From a bacterium (lineage in GTDB: Bacteria; Verrucomicrobiota; Kiritimatiellia; CAIKKV01; CAITUY01), in assembly GCA_037143175.1 (NCBI GenBank), contig JBAWZF010000025.1:1-38075 (forward strand): a DNA stretch of 38,075 bases, read 5' to 3'. Both the position numbers and the translations under genes were made by a program. The notes under the pieces were generated by a model that saw only the letters and a list, made by a program, of their open reading frames with translations, ran no database searches and was not told the DNA's origin. Positions within the stretch are counted from its first letter, which is position 1. Every line of letters begins with the position of its first letter. Below are positions 8,786-16,737 of this stretch, piece after piece.

Positions 8786-9960
8786 CCCGCAACGCCATGA
8801 AAATTGCTTTCCTCGGATCACGGGGAATCCCCGCTAGATACAGTGGGTTTGAGACGTTTTATGAACAATTGGCGGTGCGGTTGGTTCAACGCGGCCATCA
8901 GGTCTCTGTTTATAATCGTTCGCATTTTATCCGGGATGTAAAAGGGGAATATAAAGGAGCCCGATTGATTTCGCTTCCCTCAATTTCCACCAAGCACTTG
9001 GATACGATCACTCACACGGCGCTGTCATCATGCCATGCTTTATTTCAAGGTTATGATATTGCCTATTACTGTATTGTGGGCAACAGTCCGTTGGTATGGT
9101 TGCCGCGGATGGTTGGGGCAAAAACCTTATTAAACGTGGATGGGGAAGATTGGGCGCGGGAAAAGTGGTCGGGGTTTGCCCGATGGTACCAGCGGTGGTG
9201 TGAGAAGGTCGCGACACGCACGGCCACGAAGATTGTCGCCGATGCCCGGGTGATCCAACGGCGATATCGTGAAGTCTATAATACGGAGTCGGTGTTTGTG
9301 CCGTATGGCGCAAACGTGTGTCCGCAGGAAGAGGTTGCCGCCCTTGCGCAATGGGGATTGGAGTCTCGGGAATATATTCTCTATGTCGGGCGGTTTGTGC
9401 CGGAAAACTGCATTGACTTACTCATTCGGGCCTTTAAGGGGGTTCGGACGGAAATGAAGCTGGTTTTGATTGGAGATGCTCCGCACAGCGAAGGTTATAA
9501 GCAAGAACTCTATAAGGCAGCGGAGGGTGATTCTCGTATCATTTTCACTGGCTACGCTTTTGGGAAGGTTTACGCCCAATTAAGCAGTCATGCTTATCTC
9601 TACGTTCAGCCTTCGGCCATCAATGGAACCCGCCCGGCGCTTTTGGATCAACTCGGGTTTGGAAATGGAGTGCTGGTTCGGGATACACTGGCTAACAGCG
9701 AGGTTGTTGGGGATTGTGGAGCTCGATTTTCCAATGACCAACCTGAGCGCCATTTGCAGGAAAAGCTTCAGACGTTAATCGATGATCCTGCGGAGGTTGA
9801 TCGCCTTCGGCAGAAAGCAACCTCCCGAATTAATCAATATTACAACTGGGAATGGATTACGGATTGCTATGAGGATCTCTTTGCCCGCATGATCGCAGGC
9901 AGTCCGGTCATTTCGTATGATGAGTTTCTTCAAAGAAAAAATTACAGCTTTTCTGATTGA
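8782..9960 (+). CDS. Family 4 glycosyltransferase with DUF1972 N-terminus
   Basis: A 392-residue GT-B retaining glycosyltransferase. MKIAFLGSRGIPARYSGFETFYEQLA (from residue 6) is the hallmark of the DUF1972 N-terminal domain found in rhamnosyl- and related transferases. The C-terminal GT4 domain shows YILYVGRFVPENCIDLLIRAF (near 203-223), with the catalytic glutamate region QPSAINGTRPALLDQLGFGN near 277-296. Domain pair and length match capsular/exopolysaccharide transferases. ATG 8782 overlaps the GT9 stop; an internal ATG six codons later is an alternative. It directly precedes the exosortase gene. Confidence 0.88.
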   Translation: MTRNAMKIAFLGSRGIPARYSGFETFYEQLAVRLVQRGHQVSVYNRSHFIRDVKGEYKGARLISLPSISTKHLDTITHTALSSCHALFQGYDIAYYCIVGNSPLVWLPRMVGAKTLLNVDGEDWAREKWSGFARWYQRWCEKVATRTATKIVADARVIQRRYREVYNTESVFVPYGANVCPQEEVAALAQWGLESREYILYVGRFVPENCIDLLIRAFKGVRTEMKLVLIGDAPHSEGYKQELYKAAEGDSRIIFTGYAFGKVYAQLSSHAYLYVQPSAINGTRPALLDQLGFGNGVLVRDTLANSEVVGDCGARFSNDQPERHLQEKLQTLIDDPAEVDRLRQKATSRINQYYNWEWITDCYEDLFARMIAGSPVISYDEFLQRKNYSFSD

Positions 9961-9974
9961 TAAGTGGAGTACCA

Positions 9975-10910
9975 ATGATGAAATTGTTGTTCCAGAAATT
10001 GCCCTGTTGCTTCAAGGGCGAACGGAGCCTGAGGTGGGGCACGACTTTTCTTTGGGGGATAGTGGCGACCCTGGTGTTCATGCTTTACGGGTTAGGCGGC
10101 AATGTTGAGGAAGTTGAGCATATTGGTCGATCTTCGATTAGGTGGATGATCCTGGAATGGAACACTAAATCTGGAGAATATAGTCATGGGTGGTTGGTTC
10201 CATTAGTCAGTCTTGCCGCCATATGGAGAATTCGGAAAGAACTGGTGGCCGTGCCGAAAAAAGTTTGTGGTTATGGCTTAGGGATTATCGGCTTAGCCCT
10301 GTTGCTATACTGGTTTGGGATCAAAGCCCAGCAAACCCGCCTTGTATTAATGTCACTGCCCTTATTGCTTTGGGGGATTCCTGTTTTTGTGTTTGGATGG
10401 TCTGCGGGACGATTGTTTATTTTTCCCTGTGCTTATTTGGCGTTTTGTGTGCCACTGGTATTTATCGATGCAGTGGCATTTCCTCTACGACTTCTGGCGA
10501 GCAGTTTGTCGGAGGTCCTGTTAAATGGGGTGGGCATTCCTGTGAGTCGGGCAGGGACGGCGATCACCTCTTTGACGGGAGGACGATTTAACATCGATGT
10601 GGCCGACCCTTGTAGTGGGTTGCATTCCCTCATGGCTATGGCGGCCTTGGGGGCCGCTTACGCGTATTTCAACCATCGTCGTGCCCTGGCTCAATGGATG
10701 CTGTTTATCGGGAGTTTGCCCATTGCAGTGGCCGGTAATGTGATTCGGGTGGCCAGTATCGCCGTGGTGGCGACATTTTTCGGGCAGGAAAACGCGATGA
10801 CTTTTTATCATGATTACTCAGGCTATGTGATGTTCGGGGCTGCGGTACTGTTGATGATGGGATTGGGGAATCTGATCAAGCACTATGTTGAAAAAAGGGG
10901 CATCCAATGA
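9975..10910 (+). CDS. Exosortase (exosortase/archaeosortase family transpeptidase)
   Basis: A 311-residue inner-membrane cysteine transpeptidase with about eight membrane segments. Exosortases cut C-terminal sorting signals of the PEP-CTERM type and transfer the protein to a surface acceptor. All three family catalytic residues are visible: Cys213 in ADPCSGLHSL, Arg258 in GNVIRVASI and His279 in TFYHDYSGY. I chose ATG 9975, which has a GTGGAG ribosome binding site; the longer in-frame TTG at 9957 has no such site. It is followed by an EpsI-like gene in a 4-nt overlap and sits at the end of a glycan operon, the usual context for EPS-linked exosortases. No PEP-CTERM-type target is encoded in this window, so the exosortase subtype cannot be named. 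Confidence 0.92.
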   Translation: MMKLLFQKLPCCFKGERSLRWGTTFLWGIVATLVFMLYGLGGNVEEVEHIGRSSIRWMILEWNTKSGEYSHGWLVPLVSLAAIWRIRKELVAVPKKVCGYGLGIIGLALLLYWFGIKAQQTRLVLMSLPLLLWGIPVFVFGWSAGRLFIFPCAYLAFCVPLVFIDAVAFPLRLLASSLSEVLLNGVGIPVSRAGTAITSLTGGRFNIDVADPCSGLHSLMAMAALGAAYAYFNHRRALAQWMLFIGSLPIAVAGNVIRVASIAVVATFFGQENAMTFYHDYSGYVMFGAAVLLMMGLGNLIKHYVEKRGIQ

Positions 10911-11656
10911 AGGAGGCGCAGACCAAGGCAGTTGGGATTGTCATCCTGTTATTAATCCTGGTGGGATGTTCAACTTGGTTTACGCCGCCCGTTCATTACA
11001 CGGGGTACATCCGCTTGCGGACGGACGGGCTCCCTGCACAAGTTGGTCGATATGAGGGGACTGACATCTATTTCTGTCAAAACCAGCAATGTCTTGCGGT
11101 CTTCTCTGCTCCAGAGTTAAGGCAAACCAATGTGTGCACCAAGTGTGGCCATGAACTTAACACCATGTCGCCTGCGGAGAGAGGCGTCCTGCCCGCAGAT
11201 ACAATGATTCTGAAGAAACGTTACTCGGCACAGGGAGAGCCACCTATTTTTGTGAGTGTTGTGTTCAGCGGTGAGAATCAGCGCAGTATCCATCGTCCGC
11301 AACGCTGCTTGCCCGGACAGGGATATGTGATTGAAAATACTCGGACGTTGACTGTCCCGAGGACGGGAAAGAATCCACTGAAGGTCGAGGTGTTGAGCGT
11401 CAGGACTCAGTTAGGGGGAGGGGGCGAAAAACAGACCGTCTGCATGACTTATGCATATTGGTACACTGGAGGGGATTATGAAACCCCTTTCCACTTTGAT
11501 CGATTGGCCAAGACTGCCATGGATCGTATTTTCAAAAATCGGCTCGATCGGTGGGCCTATGTTGCCCTTTCCATTCAACACAATCCATCCGAGGACCATA
11601 CCCTGGAGTTGGAATCTTTCATCTCGCACTTGTACCCGTTGATTCAAAAGGACTAA
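10907..11656 (+). CDS. EpsI-like exosortase-associated lipoprotein with zinc-ribbon-like insert
   Basis: A 249-residue protein that starts in a 4-nt overlap with the exosortase gene. Residues 10-20 are a hydrophobic signal ending in LVGC, a fair lipobox with lipidation at Cys21. The signature of the EpsI domain (DUF3485) is RSIHRPQRCLPGQGY at 126-140, followed by the family's beta-rich region. EpsI domains occur fused to or beside exosortases and are thought to help export or processing of exopolysaccharide-associated products. Unusual here is an insert before the signature with Cys57-x4-Cys62 and Cys77-x2-Cys80, which looks like a metal-binding ribbon. The end of the gene overlaps the convergent gene by 38 nt. 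Confidence 0.82.
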   Translation: MKEAQTKAVGIVILLLILVGCSTWFTPPVHYTGYIRLRTDGLPAQVGRYEGTDIYFCQNQQCLAVFSAPELRQTNVCTKCGHELNTMSPAERGVLPADTMILKKRYSAQGEPPIFVSVVFSGENQRSIHRPQRCLPGQGYVIENTRTLTVPRTGKNPLKVEVLSVRTQLGGGGEKQTVCMTYAYWYTGGDYETPFHFDRLAKTAMDRIFKNRLDRWAYVALSIQHNPSEDHTLELESFISHLYPLIQKD

Positions 11657-13346
11657 GCGCCGCTCTCTCTCGGGTAATGTGGTAAAGGCGGACGCGAGTC
11701 CCTTGGCGTGTCCATTCGCGAAGGAGGCTCTTTCGTAGAGCCATTCCATTCAAAAACTCTTCTTCCCTGACGTTTAACGTCAGCAGGGATGCATTCATAA
11801 CTTCGGGGTGTGCATTCCACCATTCCAGGTTATGTATGGGAATGGATGGGAGAAAAGCAGCCAGGGAAAGGCTGGTCATGGTTTTCTGGCGTAGTGCTTT
11901 TTCGCCATCTCCAAGCGGAAGTATGTCTCGCTCATAGACGATCCCCATATCCGCATAATCAACAATAATCAATGGGGCCAGGGCTTTCTCGTTGGGATGG
12001 GCTAGAAAAGAAATGGCGTCCGCAAAGTTCTGGCGGTTCGCAGAAAGAATTTTCAATGCCTGTAATTTCGCTGACAGGAGCGAGTGCATGCCGATGCCCA
12101 GGGCCAGAAGGGCGGTCGCGGATAGCATGAGGATTCTTTTGCGATGTTGGGCTGAGCGGGAGGTGGCGAGCAGGGCGAGCCGGTCCATAAGTGGAGTTGC
12201 TGCGGTCCCGCAGATTAAGGCTAGCCCGAAGGAAGTCTCCACTAAATAGGTTCTGACAATAAACTCCAGCGTCAAGATTCCCAGCAAGGCGGGGGCCGCC
12301 CAAATTGCCCCGATTCCCGCTGGATGACGAGATAGAATCAAGAGGGGGAACGCGGATATTAAAAACAATAGGGCGAAGTTGGGTGCCATTTTGAGGAAAA
12401 GTGCCCCAGCGATGGAGATGCCCATGGAAATTACAAGAGTATTTAAAGTGTCATGCGTTGAGCGGAAAAGTACTCGTTGAATTGCCAGAAACAAAACAGC
12501 GACCCATACAAGGATGGTGGGGAACGCAGTAAGGCAACTCGCATAGAAGGACCATCGTTGCATGATGAAAGCGGAGCATAGGTCGAAGCCCTGCCTCAGA
12601 GGAATGCCCTGTCGGGATTGGACTGCGGGATTCATGAGTAGCCACAAAACCCCTCCTGTTAGCATGAGCGCAGCCGATATAGCGAGATAGCGCCGGGTGT
12701 GCTGGTTTAACTGTTTCCATTTTACGGCAAGTAATTGAGAACAGATCAAGGGGACGAGCAGAGCGGCCGGCTCCTTGGCGGCCACCGCCATGCAAAACAA
12801 CGCGATGGCGCCAGCCAAATGACGGCGCGAATTGAATTTAATGGCAAGTGCGAAACACCAGAGCGCTCCGTGAGCGAACAATAATTCGAGCGTATAGGTA
12901 AGATCTGAAAACCAGAAGACGATATATGTTAAAAAATAAAAGGCCACCCCGTAGGCGGCCATCGAGGCAAAAGCGACACGAGTGGATAGTGCAGTCTTGA
13001 TGAAAGCAAAGAAGGTGGCGAGTGCGGCGAGATAGGAAAATAGGATGGCAACCTGGTAGGGGTAAGGGTTTAGCCCCGCAAGGTGGTACAGACCCCACCA
13101 TGTCAGATTTTGTACAGGGCGAAACATGCCGAACAGAACGGCTTGGGATGGCCGGAAGCAATCCTGCCAGGGATGTAGTCGTGCCCACTGAAGATAAACG
13201 ACATCATCCTCTCGGAAATACACGGGGAATAGAGTCGGCAAGACCAGCGATACCATGACAAGAAAACTAACCGTTATGAGAATAGGATGGTTTTCTGAAG
13301 TTTGCTTGAGTTTGATGCCTCGCTGTAAAAAAGGGGAGAGCATCAA
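11619..13346 (-). CDS. Membrane glycosyltransferase-like protein (GT-C fold)
   Basis: A 575-residue integral membrane protein with about ten hydrophobic segments in its first 420 residues, then a soluble periplasmic-type C-terminal domain. After the first membrane segment comes YFREDDVVYLQWA (near residues 44-56), the acidic dyad placed as in GT-C lipid-linked-sugar transferases (PMT/ArnT-like), and a downstream FRPVQNLTWWGLYHLAGLNP-like block is common in this group. It probably moves a sugar from a polyprenyl-phosphate donor to a glycan or protein on the outer side. The start overlaps the stop of the sugar-transferase gene by four bases, and its end overlaps the EpsI-like gene convergently. 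Acceptor is unknown. Confidence 0.66.
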   Translation of the reverse strand: MMLSPFLQRGIKLKQTSENHPILITVSFLVMVSLVLPTLFPVYFREDDVVYLQWARLHPWQDCFRPSQAVLFGMFRPVQNLTWWGLYHLAGLNPYPYQVAILFSYLAALATFFAFIKTALSTRVAFASMAAYGVAFYFLTYIVFWFSDLTYTLELLFAHGALWCFALAIKFNSRRHLAGAIALFCMAVAAKEPAALLVPLICSQLLAVKWKQLNQHTRRYLAISAALMLTGGVLWLLMNPAVQSRQGIPLRQGFDLCSAFIMQRWSFYASCLTAFPTILVWVAVLFLAIQRVLFRSTHDTLNTLVISMGISIAGALFLKMAPNFALLFLISAFPLLILSRHPAGIGAIWAAPALLGILTLEFIVRTYLVETSFGLALICGTAATPLMDRLALLATSRSAQHRKRILMLSATALLALGIGMHSLLSAKLQALKILSANRQNFADAISFLAHPNEKALAPLIIVDYADMGIVYERDILPLGDGEKALRQKTMTSLSLAAFLPSIPIHNLEWWNAHPEVMNASLLTLNVREEEFLNGMALRKSLLREWTRQGTRVRLYHITRERAALSPFESTGTSAR

Positions 13347-14824
13347 TAAGCTCCCTTGGCGAACAGTACCACCCCGATGGTGCGTAACAGGATTTTAAGA
13401 TCCAGCATGAAGCTCTGGTTGCGAAGGTAATAGTCGTCCAGAATGCACATGTTATGGAAGCTGATGTCACTTCTCCCTGAGACCTGCCACAGGCACGTTA
13501 ACCCTGGCAACCCGCTGTGCCGGCTGTAGTGCCACTCCTCATAGTAGTTCTCAAAGTCCCGTTTCGGTAATGGACGGGGCCCCACCAGGGTCATTTCTCC
13601 CCTCACGACGTTGATCAGCTGCGGAAGCTCGTCCAGACTGAATCGTCGCAAGAAACGGCCCGTCGAGGTAATTCGAGGGTCCCGCTTGATCTTGAACAAG
13701 CCTTCGCCTGATTCATTGAATTCCTCGATTTGTGCCTGTAATTCATCGGCGCGATCGTTCATGGTCCGGAATTTATACATCCGAAATGGACGGCGGTTGA
13801 TTCCTATCCGATCCTGCATGAAAAACACAGGGCCCCGGCTTGTGATTTTAATCAAGATGGCCGTCAGAAGCATAAAGGGGAGCGCGCCAATCAGTATGAA
13901 TGCGGCCAGTAATTGCATGGTTACTTGCCGTAACTGGTGGTGCCACTTTCCAATAGGGGAGACGGCGAAATGCACCAAGGGGAGCTCCATGAAAAAATCA
14001 GAGCCCATACCCGCTTCGTTGATCAGTACATTGAGTTTGTCGGAAAGAATTTTAACTTCCTGGCCCAAACTCTCGCCTAATTCTAAGAGTTGCATGATTT
14101 GTGATACGGATAAACTGTTGTCGGCGCATAGGATCATTTGGCATCGGTGCCGCTGCACCTCCGTTTTGATTTTGGCAAGAAGTTGCTCTGTGGAAAGTAA
14201 AGGATCGATAGGGAGGCGGGCTGCGATGGATAATCCCGCTGATTTCGTGATGGTGATGTAACGATCTATGAATTCAGATTCCTGCCCGCTCCCGACCAGA
14301 AGTACCCGGGTTATGGCCAGTTTGGATCGATCCATAAGTGCCACAGTCATGAGGCGACACAGGACGGTGAACCCAACGTTTACGGCGAGCAGGCTTGCAA
14401 ACACACTTCGTGGATGGAATTCGTTTCGGGTTAGATAGAAATACCCGTAGAACAAACTTAGAGCGAGGATGTTGGCGATGACTATTGATAAGACTTCGTC
14501 GTGCCGGCGGATAAAACGTCGCCGGGAGTAAAGATTCATATAGCCATAGAGGAATAGAATCGTTCCGCTTAGCAGCAACAGAATCCGGGGTGCGTTGTAG
14601 AAGTAGAAGTGGGCAATGTCACTACCCACATCCCCCGTGTCTCGCAGGCCGAGCGTGACGTTGACCCAGGTGAAGAAGTCATGGCCTGTTGAACTGTAAA
14701 ATCTGATAAACAACATCGTGAAATAGGCGGCGACGATGGCAAATAGATCGCTGAGTAGGAGGGGTATGGATGATCGAAAAAAACGTTGCCGCCAGGTAAG
14801 ATAGGGTGCGATGGTGACCGTCAT
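13343..14824 (-). CDS. Undecaprenyl-phosphate glycosyl-1-phosphate transferase (initiating EPS sugar transferase)
   Basis: Starts glycan assembly by moving a sugar-1-phosphate to undecaprenyl phosphate. The 493-residue protein has an N-terminal block of about four to five membrane segments, a central Rossmann-like nucleotide-binding region (near residues 160-270), and a C-terminal bacterial sugar transferase domain. The latter shows the conserved KFRTMNDRADE, DPRITSTGRFLRRFSLDELPQ, NVVRGEMTLVGPRPLP and PGLTCLWQVSGRSDISF blocks (from about residue 345 to 470). This arrangement matches the WbaP/WcaJ-like EPS_sugtrans family. It overlaps its two neighbours by four bases on each side, so the three minus-strand genes are one operon. 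Confidence 0.93.
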   Translation of the reverse strand: MTVTIAPYLTWRQRFFRSSIPLLLSDLFAIVAAYFTMLFIRFYSSTGHDFFTWVNVTLGLRDTGDVGSDIAHFYFYNAPRILLLLSGTILFLYGYMNLYSRRRFIRRHDEVLSIVIANILALSLFYGYFYLTRNEFHPRSVFASLLAVNVGFTVLCRLMTVALMDRSKLAITRVLLVGSGQESEFIDRYITITKSAGLSIAARLPIDPLLSTEQLLAKIKTEVQRHRCQMILCADNSLSVSQIMQLLELGESLGQEVKILSDKLNVLINEAGMGSDFFMELPLVHFAVSPIGKWHHQLRQVTMQLLAAFILIGALPFMLLTAILIKITSRGPVFFMQDRIGINRRPFRMYKFRTMNDRADELQAQIEEFNESGEGLFKIKRDPRITSTGRFLRRFSLDELPQLINVVRGEMTLVGPRPLPKRDFENYYEEWHYSRHSGLPGLTCLWQVSGRSDISFHNMCILDDYYLRNQSFMLDLKILLRTIGVVLFAKGAY

Positions 14825-16215
14825 TGTTGGTTGCTCGTTTCGGAATGTTTATTCCTGCGATAGGGCGCGGCGTGGCTCGAAATAGCCACCGTCAGTCCCG
14901 TCAGGATTCCTAGCAACCAGGGGGTACCAGGGATCTGTAGATTGAAGTCACCGAATGAATGGATGGCCATGGCAAGCGCTGCGAGCAGGAGTCCTGGCAA
15001 CATCCATGCAAATTTGTTGTTAGCGTTTGAGGCGGGCTCCAAAGATAGGTTGTTTGCCCATCGTTTCCATCGGCGGTAAATTTGCCAGAGTGCTGTACCA
15101 ATGGCCCCAAGAAATAGTATCAGGCCCACGCTGCCATATTCCTCAAGTAATTGAGCCCAATCATCATGGGCCTCGAATGAATGAAAGGTGTTGTTTATGT
15201 GCGTCGGCCAGATCCCGTTTTCACGATCCCCGTCAGGTGAGGACGCAAAGTGAGGCCAGAGATTTTGATGCATGCCGGGGCCAATCCCGAACCAAGGGGC
15301 GGAGCGCCAAGCCCGCAGGGCCGCAGCTGACATTTGATAACGATCAGAGTGCTGAAGTTCGCTCCATGGGTATTCTTTAAACCGTTTCACATAATGTCCC
15401 CCAAACGCAGTGAAGGCGATGATCCCGGCGATCAAGCAGAATAGCCCCCCGCCTCGTCCTAACCACCGGGTTCGCTTGTCCCATGACATGGTGCAAAGCC
15501 ATAAGGCTGCCAAAATAACGATGCCTGCGACAATTCCTCCTCCCCGCGAACGGCTTAAGATAATGCCCCAGAGTGCGATGCCCGACAAGCCTGCCGCAAT
15601 AATCCGCTGAACCAGCGGTGTAGATTTTGTTAGCGTCAAGGCCAGACTCAGAGCGAGGCCGATCTCCATCAAGCCTGAAAAATGATCCGGGCAAAAGTAG
15701 GTGCCGGTGGCGCGGTGATAACCTTCCTGATATTGCGGAAAGCCTGCGACCCAGAGCACTTTCGCATTGCCTGCCAGTATGTGATTGGCGATGCCATAGA
15801 TCCCAATCAGAACAATATTGGCAAGCAATAACATGGCCAGCCAGCGTTGTTTTGACTCAGAAAGCCCAACTGCAGCCATTAAACCCAAAAGGAAGGGGGT
15901 GAGTTGCAGCAGGAAGCTTCGTTCGGCGTCCATAGGGACATCGGTTTGAATGGCTCGAATCAAGGCATAAAGTAAAAATGGCAGCCATGCCAGCATCAGC
16001 GTGAAGGAGATGGTGGAAAAGTTCAGCCGTGCGGTCCCGAGTCGGGCAGACAGCATTAGCCTTGTAGTAAAGCATGTGCTGGCGACAAATATAAGGGTCA
16101 CAAAAGGCCAAAACCACCAGTTTTCCCAGGCCCCAAAGAGCCAGGTTGAGCCGATGGTAATCAGGGCCAATAAGCCGAACAAAATCTCTCCCAATATGGT
16201 GTCGAATCGTTGCAT
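14821..16215 (-). CDS. O-antigen ligase family protein (Wzy_C)
   Basis: A 464-residue membrane protein with about 12 hydrophobic segments. It carries the classical O-antigen ligase signature: GTYFCPDHFSGLMEIGLALSL (near residues 169-189), followed by IILSRSRGGGIVAGIVIL (near 220-237) and a polar periplasmic loop with GIGPGMHQNLWPHF (near 297-310). These residues are typical of the Wzy_C domain. It probably polymerises or ligates the polysaccharide in the periplasm. It is the first gene of the minus-strand operon and overlaps the initiating transferase gene by four bases. It is divergent from the ArsR-type gene across a 95-nt gap. Confidence 0.86.
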   Translation of the reverse strand: MQRFDTILGEILFGLLALITIGSTWLFGAWENWWFWPFVTLIFVASTCFTTRLMLSARLGTARLNFSTISFTLMLAWLPFLLYALIRAIQTDVPMDAERSFLLQLTPFLLGLMAAVGLSESKQRWLAMLLLANIVLIGIYGIANHILAGNAKVLWVAGFPQYQEGYHRATGTYFCPDHFSGLMEIGLALSLALTLTKSTPLVQRIIAAGLSGIALWGIILSRSRGGGIVAGIVILAALWLCTMSWDKRTRWLGRGGGLFCLIAGIIAFTAFGGHYVKRFKEYPWSELQHSDRYQMSAAALRAWRSAPWFGIGPGMHQNLWPHFASSPDGDRENGIWPTHINNTFHSFEAHDDWAQLLEEYGSVGLILFLGAIGTALWQIYRRWKRWANNLSLEPASNANNKFAWMLPGLLLAALAMAIHSFGDFNLQIPGTPWLLGILTGLTVAISSHAAPYRRNKHSETSNQQ

Positions 16216-16281
16216 AAGTTAGTGAAGTGCAAAGTTATGACGGAGTCCAGATTCAGGCAAGCATAGAAAAACGGTTTATTA

Positions 16282-16309
16282 TTGACATATATAAATACAG
16301 TGATATGTT
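16282..16309 (+). promoter_or_regulatory. Candidate sigma-70 promoter of the ArsR-type gene with overlapping operator dyad
   Basis: TTGACA at 16282-16287 is a perfect -35 hexamer; TATGTT at 16304-16309 is a 4/6 match to -10, with a 16-bp spacer. Transcription would then begin close to ATG 16316, giving a leaderless or near-leaderless message. ACATAT at 16285-16290 and ATATGT at 16303-16308 are exact inverted repeats that overlap both hexamers, the expected place for autorepression by a dimeric ArsR-family protein. Confidence 0.5.
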
Positions 16310-16315
16310 GTGGCT

Positions 16316-16645
16316 ATGAAAACGAATGAAGGCTGCATTTCTGAATTGTCTATGGATCTTTTGGAGCGGATGGCGGGGGCATTGAAAATTTTGGCGCATC
16401 CGTGTCGGCTTAAGTTGGTCGAGATTCTCCAAAGAGAAGGGGATTTGCCGGTACATCTCATTATGGCTCGACTTCAGATTCCGCAGGCAACGATCTCGCA
16501 ACATTTAAATCAGATGCGGCGGGCCGGCTTAGTGAAGGCGGTGAGAAAAGGTAAAGAGGTGTGGTATGGCATTGCCGATCCTAGCGCCTTAACCATTCTG
16601 GATTGTATACGGAAGAAACAGTTGTCAGCGGGCAGTAAGCAGTAG
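16316..16645 (+). CDS. ArsR-family transcriptional regulator, probable persulfide/sulfur sensor
   Basis: A 109-residue winged-helix repressor. LKILAHPCRLKLVEIL (residues 23-38) is the ArsR alpha-2 region, PQATISQHLNQMRRAGLVKAVRKGKEVWYGI (56-86) is the recognition helix plus wing. It lacks the classical ELCVCDL metal site. Three cysteines remain: Cys7, Cys30 and Cys97. Cys30 and Cys97 are 67 residues apart, about the spacing of the dithiol pair in SqrR/BigR persulfide sensors, though aligned positions look shifted by a turn or two. Its downstream partner is a persulfide-handling enzyme, which supports sulfur sensing as an inference. ATG 16316 is chosen over an in-frame GTG at 16310. The last four codons and stop lie in the heptamer repeat. 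Confidence 0.82.
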   Translation: MKTNEGCISELSMDLLERMAGALKILAHPCRLKLVEILQREGDLPVHLIMARLQIPQATISQHLNQMRRAGLVKAVRKGKEVWYGIADPSALTILDCIRKKQLSAGSKQ

Positions 16646-16714
16646 GCAATAGGTAGTGGGCAATAGGCAATGGCCAGTAAGCAGTGAGCAGATTTCCGTG
16701 GGCAGTGAGTAGAA
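16631..16714 (+). repeat. Degenerate tandem heptanucleotide repeat
   Basis: Nine consecutive 7-bp units run from 16631 to 16693 with consensus RGCARTR (for example GGCAGTA, AGCAGTA, GGCAATA, GGCAATG, AGCAGTG). Weaker units continue to 16714, including GGCAGTG at 16701-16707. The array supplies the final codons and stop of the ArsR-type gene and fills the leader of the next gene. I see no second copy elsewhere in the window. Confidence 0.8.
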
Positions 16715-16737
16715 AATTGATTCAGGGTCAAAAACAT

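Noticed and set aside
9957-9974. TTG start of the exosortase at 9957
   Set aside because: No ribosome site precedes it, whereas ATG 9975 has GTGGAG at the right distance.
13611-14261. 216-codon open frame on the plus strand
   Set aside because: It lies wholly antisense to the initiating sugar transferase, whose conserved blocks are unmistakable; the predicted peptide is arginine/serine-rich and has no start signal.
16631-16714. Possible CRISPR array
   Set aside because: The periodicity is seven bases with no unique spacers and no cas genes; it is a short tandem repeat.
16684-16737. 18-residue N-terminal extension of the CoA-disulfide reductase fusion
   Set aside because: The extension is translated from the heptamer repeat and the family begins with the FAD-binding MKILVIGG found at 16738.
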